The position numbers and the translations under genes are program-made. Under the pieces are notes generated by a model. That model was not told the origin of the DNA. It saw only the letters and a program-made list of their open reading frames with translations, and made no database searches. This document shows positions 16,499 to 23,919 of a stretch of 64,000 nucleotides of DNA, piece by piece. Each line of letters starts with the position of its first letter. Position 1 is the stretch's first letter. Origin of the DNA: Sphingoaurantiacus capsulatus (GTDB lineage: Bacteria; Pseudomonadota; Alphaproteobacteria; Sphingomonadales; Sphingomonadaceae); the NCBI RefSeq assembly GCF_042648405.1, contig NZ_JBHRXV010000003.1, positions 302,611 to 366,610 of the forward strand. Direction: 5' to 3'.

Positions 16499-17637
16499 GC
16501 CGCGTCGGCAAGTGCGCTGACGGTGCGCTTGATCCAGCCGCCGCCGAGCACCCGGTCGCCCGCATAGGCGACGCAGGCCTGCCCCGGCGCGACGCCATAT
16601 TCGGGACTATCGAAGCGGACCTCGCCGCCGACCCACCGCGCCGGCACCGGCGCGGCGGTCGAGCGCACCTTGACCTCGACGGCCAACCCCTCGGGCGGCA
16701 CCGCGCCGCCGAGCCAGTTGACCTCGGACAGTTCGGTCGCGGCGATGCCCAGCGCCTCGCGCGGGCCGACCACCAGCCGTCGCGCCTCGGGGTCGAGCCG
16801 CACGACGTACAGCGGATCGGCCTGCCCGCCGATCTCGATGCCGCGACGCTGACCGACCGTGTAGTGGATCAGCCCCTTGTGCCGGCCGAGCACGCGCCCG
16901 GTCAGGTCGACGATGTCGCCCGCCTCGCCCGCTTCAGGCCGGAGCTTGCGCACGATGTCGGCGTAATTGCCGTTGGGCACAAAGCAGATGTCCTGGCTGT
17001 CGGGCTTGGTCGCGACCGGCAGGCCGAAGCGCTCGGCGTGCGCGCGCACCTCGGTCTTCGGCATGCCGCCCAAGGGAAAGCGCAGATAATCGAGCTGCGT
17101 CTGCGTCGTCGCGAACAGGAAATAGCTCTGGTCGCGCGTCGTGTCGGTCGCCCGGTGCAACTCGGCGCCCGCCGGCCCCATCAGCCGCTGCACATAATGG
17201 CCGGTCGCAAGGCAATCGGCGCCGAGGTCGCGCGCCACGTCGAGCAGGTCGCGGAATTTCACCGTCTGGTTGCAGCGCACGCAGGGGATCGGCGTCTCGC
17301 CGCGCGCGTACGCATCGGCGAAATCCTCGATGACCTTCTCGCGGAACAGGCTCTCGTAATCGAGCACATAGTGCGGGATGCCGATGGCTTCCGCGACGCG
17401 GTGCGCGTCGTGGATGTCGCTGCCGGCGCAGCACGCGCCCTTCTTCGCGAGCGCAGCGCCATGATCGTAAAGCTGCAGCGTGATGCCGATCGTCTCGTAC
17501 CCCGCTTCGGCGCACAGCGCGGCCACCACCGAGGAGTCGACGCCGCCTGACATGGCGACGACGACGCGGGTGGCCGCGGGGGGCTTGCCGGTCACGAGAT
17601 CGATCATCGCCGCCGAGGTAGCGAGTGAATGCGCCAT
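16495..17637 (-). CDS. mnmA: tRNA-specific 2-thiouridylase
   Basis: 380-residue ATP pyrophosphatase that thiolates wobble uridine in tRNA for Lys, Glu and Gln. VVVAMSGGVDSSVVAALC is the PP-loop; CVRCNQTVKF and the later QDICFVPNGNY give the two catalytic cysteines; ATGHYVQR follows. ATG at 17637 (GAGG directly upstream) is used, but ATG at 17607 starting MIDLVTG would also give a complete protein. The stop codon shares CTAG with the convergent PhzF gene. A tRNA-Glu gene, a type of substrate, lies at 45.1 kb but has anticodon CTC, not the MnmA target UUC. Confidence 0.95.
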   Translation of the reverse strand: MAHSLATSAAMIDLVTGKPPAATRVVVAMSGGVDSSVVAALCAEAGYETIGITLQLYDHGAALAKKGACCAGSDIHDAHRVAEAIGIPHYVLDYESLFREKVIEDFADAYARGETPIPCVRCNQTVKFRDLLDVARDLGADCLATGHYVQRLMGPAGAELHRATDTTRDQSYFLFATTQTQLDYLRFPLGGMPKTEVRAHAERFGLPVATKPDSQDICFVPNGNYADIVRKLRPEAGEAGDIVDLTGRVLGRHKGLIHYTVGQRRGIEIGGQADPLYVVRLDPEARRLVVGPREALGIAATELSEVNWLGGAVPPEGLAVEVKVRSTAAPVPARWVGGEVRFDSPEYGVAPGQACVAYAGDRVLGGGWIKRTVSALADAA

Positions 17638-17662
17638 CCTCAAGGCCGGACCCGAAAGCGGT

Positions 17663-17677
17663 TTAGCGGCATTTTAC
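17663..17677 (+). promoter_or_regulatory. Degenerate CtrA box upstream of sciP
   Basis: TTAG, seven bases, TTAC. This fits the CtrA consensus TTAA-N7-TTAA at six of eight positions and lies about 80 bases before the sciP start. In Caulobacter sciP is activated by CtrA, so a site here would make sense, but one degenerate match may also arise by chance. Confidence 0.35.
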
Positions 17678-17756
17678 CGTGGGGCTTTAGGCTTCGGTAA
17701 GGGTTGCGGTCGTATGACAGCCGCATCGCGTTGAGGATGCGGCGTTGAGGTTAGGA

Positions 17757-18044
17757 ATGCTCGAGAACCAGAAATTCAAGCCCGCCTCGGTCATCGGGCC
17801 GCTTGGCGAAGCGCTGACGCTCGACAGTCTGCCGCCGCCCGACACCACTCGGTGGGTCGTGCGCCGCAAGGCGGAAGTGGTGGCGGCAGTGACCGGCGGG
17901 CTGCTCACCGCCGACGAGGCGTGCGAGCGCTACAACCTCAGCTTCGAGGAATTCGCGTCGTGGCAGCGCGCGGTCGATCGCGCCGGCATGCCGGGGCTGC
18001 GTGTCACCCGCGTCCAGCACTACCGGACGATTTTCGACGCCTGA
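17757..18044 (+). CDS. sciP: CtrA inhibitor SciP (DUF1153)
   Basis: 95-residue small helix-turn-helix protein. The whole length matches DUF1153: NQKFKPASVIGPLGEALTL at the start, RWVVRRKAEVVAAVTGGLL, then ACERYNLSFEEFASWQRAVD with the predicted DNA-binding helices. In Caulobacter SciP binds CtrA and blocks its activation of target promoters in G1. ATG at 17757 has GAGG seven bases upstream. ctrA itself lies 3 kb away at 21.0-21.7 kb, an unusual closeness for the two partners. The gene stands alone, with mnmA diverging upstream. Confidence 0.9.
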   Translation: MLENQKFKPASVIGPLGEALTLDSLPPPDTTRWVVRRKAEVVAAVTGGLLTADEACERYNLSFEEFASWQRAVDRAGMPGLRVTRVQHYRTIFDA

Positions 18045-18092
18045 TTGCTTTGACAGCGCGCAGGTGGGCGCCGGGCGGCTAAGGTCGCCGGC

Positions 18093-18551
18093 ATGACTGA
18101 TACCCCCGACGGCTTCTTCGCCCTTCCGCTCGACTTCGGCTTCATCGGCGTCAACGGGCCATTGTTTGCGCGCCCGATGGAGGACGGCCGGCTGAAGCTC
18201 GGCTTCCGTGTCGAGGAGCGACACTGCAACCCGATGAAGATCGCGCATGGCGGGATGATGGTGACCTTCGCCGACATGCAGCTGCCGCTCGGCATCCGCT
18301 TCCAGGGCGACCTTCCCGACACCTTCCTGCCCACGATCAACCTATCGGTGGACTTTCTCGGCTCGGCCAAGCTCGGCGCCTGGGTGGAGGGCGAGACGCA
18401 GCTGCTGCGCCGCACCCGCAACCTCGTCTTCGCGCAATGCCTGATCACCGCCGACGGCGAGCCGGCGGTGCGCGCCAACGGCATCTTCAAGATCGCTGGT
18501 GAGATGAAGTTCGGCGGCCGAAAGTTCGCCGAACTGTTCAAGCGCGACTAG
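18093..18551 (+). CDS. PaaI family thioesterase
   Basis: 152-residue single hotdog-fold protein, expected to hydrolyse acyl-CoA thioesters. RVEERHCNPMKIAHGGMMVTFAD (about 45-67) is the family core, with the N...HGG pattern and the Asp in the following helix; STVDFL-like LSVDFLGSAKLGAWVEGE follows. The acyl group is unknown. ATG at 18093. It is convergent with a minus-strand exported protein gene 14 bases away. The window has several acyl-CoA genes, but no shared operator is seen here. Confidence 0.85.
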   Translation: MTDTPDGFFALPLDFGFIGVNGPLFARPMEDGRLKLGFRVEERHCNPMKIAHGGMMVTFADMQLPLGIRFQGDLPDTFLPTINLSVDFLGSAKLGAWVEGETQLLRRTRNLVFAQCLITADGEPAVRANGIFKIAGEMKFGGRKFAELFKRD

Positions 18552-18565
18552 CCGGCGGTCGCGCC

Positions 18566-19384
18566 TTACTGCTTCCTGATCGGCACCGGCGGGCCGCCGC
18601 ATTTGGAGAAGTCGCCCGCCGCGCAGGCCTTCACCGCTGCCTGATAGTCGGCTTGCGCCTTGGCGTTGCGCGCCTCGACCTCGGCGACCTTGCGGCGATG
18701 CTCGTCGAGCTGGCGCTGGTAGTCGGCCTGCACCTGCGCCGCGGCGTTGAGGCGCGCGGCCTCGGCCGCGACGATGCCGGCATTGAGATTGGCGACCGCG
18801 CCGGTCTGATCATCGACCGGCTCCGGCGGCGGCGCGGGAGCCGCCGCGACGGCGGCGGGGGCGGCGATCGCCTTGGCGATGTCGGCGGCGACTTCCGCGC
18901 CGGGTGCAGGCGGTGTCGCCGGCGCGGCGGGAGCTGCTTCGGCGACCGGGGTCGCGACGATCGTCGGCGCGGCCGGGTTGGCGACCTCGGACGGCTCCAT
19001 CACCGGCGCGTTGCTGATCCGGCTCGGCGTCCAGCTGCTTTCCATGACGGTGTAGCCACGCGACCGTTCGTGGGCCATGCCCGCCTGGCGGCGGCTTTCG
19101 GCCGACTGCTGGTCGGGATAGCGCCAGCAGCTGACCGGCCGGCCGCGCACCTGCGGCGCCGTCTCGCTGAGCGCGGCGCCGACCTCGCCGAGGTCGATCG
19201 CCCCGGTTCCGACCATGCGCACCGGCGTGAACACGAAATTGCCCGCGCGGTAGGTGGGCGGGTCGGCGTAGCAGAAGGCATAGGTGTCGTTCGACTGCGC
19301 CACGGCGGGCACGGCCGCGACGGCGGCAAGGCTGGTCAGCATGGCAAAGGCAAAAGCGCGCACGACAGTCCCCCGAAACGTCAT
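18566..19384 (-). CDS. Exported Ala/Pro-rich protein of unknown function
   Basis: 272 residues, not recognised. A signal peptide (RAFAFAMLTSLAAVAAVPAVAQ) ends near residue 30. A globular part with two Cys (about 38 and 81) follows, then a Pro/Ala/Glu-rich linker of about 60 residues, then a charged helical stretch rich in Ala, Gln, Glu and Arg that looks like a coiled coil, and a short tail with CAAGDFSKCGG. This layout suits a periplasmic or cell-wall-spanning protein. ATG at 19384 is chosen as the last Met before the signal; 19405 is an alternative. It follows two lipoprotein genes on the same strand. Confidence 0.65.
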   Translation of the reverse strand: MTFRGTVVRAFAFAMLTSLAAVAAVPAVAQSNDTYAFCYADPPTYRAGNFVFTPVRMVGTGAIDLGEVGAALSETAPQVRGRPVSCWRYPDQQSAESRRQAGMAHERSRGYTVMESSWTPSRISNAPVMEPSEVANPAAPTIVATPVAEAAPAAPATPPAPGAEVAADIAKAIAAPAAVAAAPAPPPEPVDDQTGAVANLNAGIVAAEAARLNAAAQVQADYQRQLDEHRRKVAEVEARNAKAQADYQAAVKACAAGDFSKCGGPPVPIRKQ

Positions 19385-19511
19385 GAAGCCGGCATAGCCC
19401 GCCATGACCGGTCTGCTCCTGTCAAGCGGATCGGCCAAGCGTGAGCGAAAACGACGCGGGGCGGAAACGACCATTGCCGCCCCGCCCCGAACCGTTCTGC
19501 CGAAGGCGGCC

Positions 19512-20468
19512 TCAGCGCGCGAACTGGCGCGCCTTGGCGAAATTGTCGACGAAGTCGTTGATCACTTCCTTCGACAGCTCGGCATAGGCCGCGCGCTCTA
19601 GATCCTCCGGGCGCTCCGAGGCGCTGACCGCGACCGACTCACCGGCCGCCGTCACCAAGCCCCCGGGCTCCGTCGGCAGCGTCGGCTTGAACGCCTGGCA
19701 GGAGTTGAAGCCATAGCCATAATAGCAGGCGAGGCGCAGGTCGTAGCCGGCGGCGACGCCGCTCGGCTCGGCCGCGCGCGTCCAGCGATAGTACCAGAGC
19801 GACTGGCCGGTCTTCACCCACACCGCGGTGGCGTCGAGCGTCACCGCATAGGAGCGGGTGTTCACGCTCGCCTCGATCGGCGCGAGATAGGTGCGCGCGA
19901 TAAGGGCACGGGCATCTTCGGTCAGCGGCAGCGGCGTTGCCGAGAAGCCGCTGGCGTCGGTGCGGAAATAGGTGCGTTCCCAGCGGGCATCGGCGCCGAG
20001 CGTCTTCTGCGACTTCTCGAGCGAGTTGACCTGGAACAGCACCTGCGCCCCGAGCGTGCTCGCCACCTGCGCGGCCGAGGCGTCGCGCGACATCTCGCGC
20101 TGCAGCACGTTCCACGAGATGACATTGTAGCCCGCGCGGGTCAGCGCGCGCTCGATCTCGCCCATCTCGACGCCGCAGTTGGTCTGCAGGATCGTGCCCG
20201 CGGCAGCCGCGCCGCCGGTCGCCTGGTTGGCGGTGTTGTTGACGCAACTGTCGGGCGCGCGAACCGCGACGGTGGTCGCGCGGCCGGCGAGCTGGTTGTA
20301 GGCGGGCGTCGCGATGACTTCCGGCGCCTGCTGGCCCTGCGCGCTCGACACGAAGCGCGAGCTGACCTTGTAATATTCGTAGGACGGACCCGACGAGCAG
20401 CCGTAGAGCGCAAGCGCGCCGGCAGCCGCGGTGCCCAGCGCGATCACGCGCATCATATATTCATGCAT
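19512..20468 (-). CDS. Lipoprotein of unknown function
   Basis: 318 residues with a lipoprotein signal (GTAAAGALALYGCSS, lipid-bearing Cys about residue 24). Beyond it are VNNTANQATGGAA and a conserved-looking central part, EMGEIERALTRAGYNVISWNVL..., AQVLFQVNSLEKS, reminiscent of the nucleotide-free alpha/beta domains in CsgG-like or DUF799-like lipoproteins; this likeness is loose. Two further Cys occur near RLACYYGYGFNSC. The downstream exported gene and upstream small lipoprotein gene (36-base gap) suggest one envelope cluster. Function unknown. Confidence 0.7.
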   Translation of the reverse strand: MHEYMMRVIALGTAAAGALALYGCSSGPSYEYYKVSSRFVSSAQGQQAPEVIATPAYNQLAGRATTVAVRAPDSCVNNTANQATGGAAAAGTILQTNCGVEMGEIERALTRAGYNVISWNVLQREMSRDASAAQVASTLGAQVLFQVNSLEKSQKTLGADARWERTYFRTDASGFSATPLPLTEDARALIARTYLAPIEASVNTRSYAVTLDATAVWVKTGQSLWYYRWTRAAEPSGVAAGYDLRLACYYGYGFNSCQAFKPTLPTEPGGLVTAAGESVAVSASERPEDLERAAYAELSKEVINDFVDNFAKARQFAR

Positions 20469-20504
20469 GGCCTATTCCCCCAGAAAGCTCAGAACCCAGA
20501 AAGC

Positions 20505-20843
20505 TCAGGACAGCGTCCACTTGAACGGAAAGTCGCGCTTCACGCCGGTCTGCGACCCGGCCAGCTTGCCGGTGTCGTTGTAGGCGTTCATGTTCACGCA
20601 GTCGGCGGGAAGCTGGAACTTCACCGTCGCGCCGGGCGCGACCGCGCCGATCGACAGCGGCGACCAGTTGCCGGCGCCGTCGCCGCATGGCTGGTAGTCA
20701 ACGCGGGTGATCGTGCGTCCGGTGTAGTTGCTCAGCGATGCCTCGACGGGCAGCGGCGCGACATATTCGGTCGTCGTGGCGCAGGCGCCGAGCAGCGTCA
20801 GGCCGCCGCCGAACGCGACAGCCTTGGTAACAATAGAGCGCAT
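20505..20843 (-). CDS. Small lipoprotein of unknown function
   Basis: 112 residues. Signal peptide with lipobox LLGAC (Cys at about 20) and a mature part of about 90 residues that is mostly beta: ASLSNYTGRTITRVDYQPCG and VAPGATVKFQLPADCVNMNAY, with two Cys that could form a disulphide. Not recognised. ATG at 20843 is preceded by an unusually strong AAGGGAGGGG. The next gene downstream on the same strand is another lipoprotein 36 bases away, so the two are probably co-transcribed. Confidence 0.7.
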   Translation of the reverse strand: MRSIVTKAVAFGGGLTLLGACATTTEYVAPLPVEASLSNYTGRTITRVDYQPCGDGAGNWSPLSIGAVAPGATVKFQLPADCVNMNAYNDTGKLAGSQTGVKRDFPFKWTLS

Positions 20844-20912
20844 GGAGTTCCCCTCCCTTGATTCGCCTCACGAAACAGTTGCGCGTTCTGACGGCGCTTC
20901 GTCTCAAGGGAG
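20844..20912 (-). promoter_or_regulatory. Structured leader covering a ribosome binding site
   Basis: In minus-strand sense, CTCCCTTG (20905-20912) is the exact complement of CAAGGGAG (20853-20860), and the latter overlaps the Shine-Dalgarno of the small lipoprotein gene. Between them ACGAA and TTCGT can form an inner stem. If the transcript starts above 20912, the fold would hide the ribosome binding site. No known riboswitch family is recognised. Confidence 0.35.
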
Positions 20913-20959
20913 TTTTGCGCACGGGCGGGAGGGGTCGCATCACCCGAATGGGTTAGGGG

Positions 20960-20995
20960 AAACGAAAAGGGCGGCGCCGTCGCCGGCACCGCCCC
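20960..20995 (-). terminator. Rho-independent terminator of ctrA
   Basis: 11-base-pair GC stem (20984-20994 with 20969-20979, one G-U) and a four-base loop, followed in minus-strand sense by TTTTCGTTT. It lies 24 bases after the ctrA stop, separating ctrA from the lipoprotein genes. Confidence 0.85.
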
Positions 20996-21018
20996 TGTCC
21001 GATGGATTGCCGGTCGGG

Positions 21019-21735
21019 TCAGGCCGCGACGGCGGCGACCTTCACGGGGTGGATCACGTCATCGGGATCGCGCAGCACATAGCCGCGGCCCCAGACAGTC
21101 TCGATATAGCTCTCGCCGCCGCACGCCTGGCTCAGCTTCTTCCTGAGCTTGCAGATGAACACGTCGATGATCTTCAGTTCGGGCTCGTCCATGCCGCCGT
21201 AGAGATGGTTGAGGAACATCTCCTTGGTCAGCGTGGTGCCCTTGCGGAGCGACAGCAGCTCCAGCATCGCATATTCCTTGCCGGTCAGGTGCACGCGCAC
21301 GCCATCGACTTCGACCGTCTTGGTGTCGAGGTTGACGCCCAGCTTGCCGGTACGGATCACCGACTGCGAATGGCCCTTCGAGCGGCGGACGACGGCATGG
21401 ATGCGCGCCACCAGCTCCTCGCGGTGGAACGGCTTGGTCACATAGTCGTCGGCGCCGAAGCCGAGGCCGCGGACCTTCGACTCCATCTCGCTGGTGCCTG
21501 ACAGGATCAGGATCGGCGTGCCGACCTTCGCCACCCGTAGCTTCTTCAGCACGTCATAGCCGTGCATGTCGGGCAGGTTCAGGTCGAGCAGGATGATGTC
21601 GTAGTCATACAGCTTCCCGAGATCGACGCCCTCTTCGCCGAGGTCCGTCGTGTAGACGTTGAACCCCTCGTTCGAGAGCATCAGATCGATGCTGCGCGCG
21701 GTGTTGGCATCGTCCTCGATCAGAAGAACGCGCAT
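21019..21735 (-). CDS. ctrA: Cell cycle response regulator CtrA
   Basis: 238-residue OmpR-type response regulator, master regulator of cell cycle, motility and polarity genes in alphaproteobacteria. Receiver: acidic pair EDD at 7-9, phosphorylated Asp at residue 51 (LLDLNLPD), Lys in YVTKPF. Winged-helix part: LTGKEYAMLELLSLRKG and ELKIIDVFICKLRKKL, both near-invariant in CtrA. The C-terminus ends in Ala-Ala, as needed for ClpXP degradation in Caulobacter. ATG at 21735. The upstream region carries CtrA-type half-sites, so it is probably autoregulated. SciP, its inhibitor, is encoded 3 kb away. Confidence 0.96.
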   Translation of the reverse strand: MRVLLIEDDANTARSIDLMLSNEGFNVYTTDLGEEGVDLGKLYDYDIILLDLNLPDMHGYDVLKKLRVAKVGTPILILSGTSEMESKVRGLGFGADDYVTKPFHREELVARIHAVVRRSKGHSQSVIRTGKLGVNLDTKTVEVDGVRVHLTGKEYAMLELLSLRKGTTLTKEMFLNHLYGGMDEPELKIIDVFICKLRKKLSQACGGESYIETVWGRGYVLRDPDDVIHPVKVAAVAA

Positions 21736-21793
21736 TTGGTATTCCCCCTGGCTTCGCGTCGATTCCCCCCGGAAGCGGACGCGCGGGTCAATC

Positions 21794-21856
21794 GTTAACC
21801 CTGTTTGTTTACGTACACAAAGGTTAACGCGAGGTAAAAGGTTAACGATCCGAATC
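21794..21856 (-). promoter_or_regulatory. ctrA promoter region with CtrA box and GTTAAC cluster
   Basis: Three GTTAAC palindromes occur at 21794-21799, 21823-21828 and 21841-21846. On the minus strand TTTA, seven bases, TTAA (21824-21838) fits the CtrA box TTAA-N7-TTAA at seven of eight positions. A GANTC methylation site for CcrM (GAATC, 21852-21856) lies beside it and another (GATTC) at 21761-21765. Together these fit autoregulation of ctrA. The exact transcription start cannot be fixed by eye. Confidence 0.6.
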
Positions 21857-21994
21857 TGTTGCGCGGCTGCAACGTCCCGGCTTCGCCGCGCCGAACAAGG
21901 GATTGCGGCCGCGCCTGTTGCATTTGACAGCGCTTCGGTTGCGGCGCCGTGCCGCTATGGTGCCGCGCAACCGGCATCCGCGAGGGAAGGCAGC

Positions 21995-22786
21995 ATGGCC
22001 TACGAACATATCACGCTCGACGAATCGGACGGCGTCGCGACGCTGACCATCAACCGCCCGCAGATGCTGAACGCGCTCCACACCGGCGTGATCGGCGAGA
22101 TGATCGACGCGGTGGACAAGCTGCGCGACGAAGCCAGCTCGCGCGTCCTGCTGCTTACCGGCGCCGGTCGCGGCTTTTCGAGCGGCGCCGACCTCGCCAA
22201 CACCGGTGGCGCTGTGCGCTCGGGCCCGATCGACGCCGGCTTCGTGCTCGAGACTCATTTCAACCCGCTGCTGGAGCGGCTGTTCGCGCTGCCGATGCCG
22301 TTCATCACCGCGGTGAACGGCCCGGCCGCCGGTGCCGGCTGCTCCTTCGCGCTGGCCGGCGACATCGTCATCGCGGCCCGCTCGGCCTATTTCCTCCAGG
22401 CGTTCATCAACATCGGCCTCGTCCCCGACGTCGGCTCGACCTGGCTACTCCCGCGCCTCGCCGGCAAGGCGCGCGCGCAGGCGATGATGATGCTCGGCGA
22501 GCGCATCCCGGCGGAAACCGCCGAGGAATGGGGCATGATCTGGAAGTGCGTCGACGACGACCAGCTGATGCCGACCGCGCAGGAAATCGCCGCCAAGCTC
22601 GCCAAGGGACCAACCCGCTCCTACGCGCTGATCCGCCAGGGCATCCGCGCCTGCATGGACACCAGCCTCACCGAAGGCCTGATGGTCGAGCGCCGCAACC
22701 AGATGATCGCCGGCCGCACCGCCGACTTCGCCGAGGGTGTCAGCGCCTTCCTTCAGAAGCGCCCGGCGGCGTTCAAGGGCAAGTAA
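21995..22786 (+). CDS. Enoyl-CoA hydratase/isomerase family protein (PaaG-like)
   Basis: 263-residue crotonase. The oxyanion-hole motifs are in GRGFSSGADL (about 62-71) and NGPAAGAGCSFALAGD (about 108-123). The MVERRNQMIAGRTADFAEGVSAFLQKRPAAFKG C-terminus is usual for 2-(1,2-epoxy-1,2-dihydrophenyl)acetyl-CoA isomerase-like members as well as general hydratases, so the substrate stays open. ATG at 21995 has GGGAAGG upstream. The longer open frame runs back antisense through the ctrA start and is not coding. A serine hydrolase follows 62 bases later on the same strand. Confidence 0.88.
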   Translation: MAYEHITLDESDGVATLTINRPQMLNALHTGVIGEMIDAVDKLRDEASSRVLLLTGAGRGFSSGADLANTGGAVRSGPIDAGFVLETHFNPLLERLFALPMPFITAVNGPAAGAGCSFALAGDIVIAARSAYFLQAFINIGLVPDVGSTWLLPRLAGKARAQAMMMLGERIPAETAEEWGMIWKCVDDDQLMPTAQEIAAKLAKGPTRSYALIRQGIRACMDTSLTEGLMVERRNQMIAGRTADFAEGVSAFLQKRPAAFKGK

Positions 22787-22848
22787 CGCAAGCGTTTGAC
22801 AAGCGCGGCGACGCGGCTGACCTTCCTTTCCCGAATGGGGGAAGGACC

Positions 22849-23919
22849 ATGTTCAGATCGCTCCTCGCCGCGCTGGTCGGCCTGCTGATGACCGCGGCGC
22901 CGGCAGCGGCCGACGACTTCGCCGCGTTCGACGCCTTCCTCGCGCAGTTCCGCAAGGAGAAGCGCATCCCCGCGATGACCGCCGTTATCGTGAAGGATGG
23001 CCGCATCGCCTGGCAGGCCGCCTACGGCACCTCGGACGACGAGGGAGAGATCGCGACGACCATGGACACCGTGTTCTGGATCGCCTCGGTCTCGAAGCCG
23101 ATCTCAGCCGCCGCTGTGCTTGCGGAAGTAGATGCGGGCCGCCTGTCGATCGACACGCCGATGACCGCCGACCCGCGCTGGCATGCACAGTGCGAATGGA
23201 TGCGCGGCACCGACATCCCGTTCGGCGGCGGCGACAAGGATGCCGGTGGCGAGATTCCGCCGGTCAATTGCGAGCGCAAGTGGACCTTGCGCGACCTGCT
23301 GTCGATGCGCGTCAACGGCGACGGCAGCCGCTTCGTCTACAACCCGATCGCCTATGCCCGGCTGAGCCGAATCGTGACCGGCTCGGGCGGCCGCGAATTG
23401 CGCGACATCGTCCGCGACAATATCCTCAAGCCGGCCGGCATCGACCATACAGCGCTCGGCTGGCAGGACGAGAAGGGCGGCCTCGCGCTCGCCCGCATGG
23501 CCCCGCCGTTCAAGATGACCGACGACGGGCCGCGCAAGACCGTGTTCCCCGACGACGACTTCCGCGGCGCGGCGGGCGTCTACACCAGCGCCGCCAACCT
23601 TGCGAAGTTCGACATCGCGCTCGACGCGGGCAAGCTGCTGTCGCCAGCACGTACCGCGCAGCTTCTCGGCAGGACGCCGCAGCGTGATGGCTATGATTGG
23701 GGCTGGTTTCGCCAGGACTGGCAGGGCCAGCGGCTGGTCTGGCATTCGGGCTGGGAGCCCGACGCCTATTCGGCGATGTACCTGAAGGTGCCCGACAAGC
23801 GGCTGACGCTCATCGTCCTCGCGAACACCGAGGGCCTGTGGTGGGGCAATTCGCTGGTCCGTGCCGAGATCGAGAACAGCCTCGTGGCGAAGCGCTTCCT
23901 CGAAAGCTTCGCGCGCTAA
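22849..23919 (+). CDS. Exported beta-lactamase-family serine hydrolase
   Basis: 356 residues with a signal peptide ending near residue 21 (AAPAAADD). The class C/AmpC-like fold is marked by Ser-80 and Lys-83 in IASVSKP (SxxK). The second motif, normally Y-x-N, reads VYNPIAYARLSRIV, so the Asn directly follows Tyr. The third motif is WHSGWEPDA (HSG). It is more likely an esterase or D-peptidase than a true beta-lactamase. ATG at 22849 has GAAGGA upstream. Its stop overlaps by four bases with the convergent enoyl-CoA hydratase gene (CTAA). Confidence 0.88.
   Translation: MFRSLLAALVGLLMTAAPAAADDFAAFDAFLAQFRKEKRIPAMTAVIVKDGRIAWQAAYGTSDDEGEIATTMDTVFWIASVSKPISAAAVLAEVDAGRLSIDTPMTADPRWHAQCEWMRGTDIPFGGGDKDAGGEIPPVNCERKWTLRDLLSMRVNGDGSRFVYNPIAYARLSRIVTGSGGRELRDIVRDNILKPAGIDHTALGWQDEKGGLALARMAPPFKMTDDGPRKTVFPDDDFRGAAGVYTSAANLAKFDIALDAGKLLSPARTAQLLGRTPQRDGYDWGWFRQDWQGQRLVWHSGWEPDAYSAMYLKVPDKRLTLIVLANTEGLWWGNSLVRAEIENSLVAKRFLESFAR

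Noticed and set aside
21949..22848. In-frame extension of the serine hydrolase through the enoyl-CoA hydratase gene
   Set aside because: The stretch is a different frame of the hydratase; the signal peptide and ribosome binding site place the real start at 22849.
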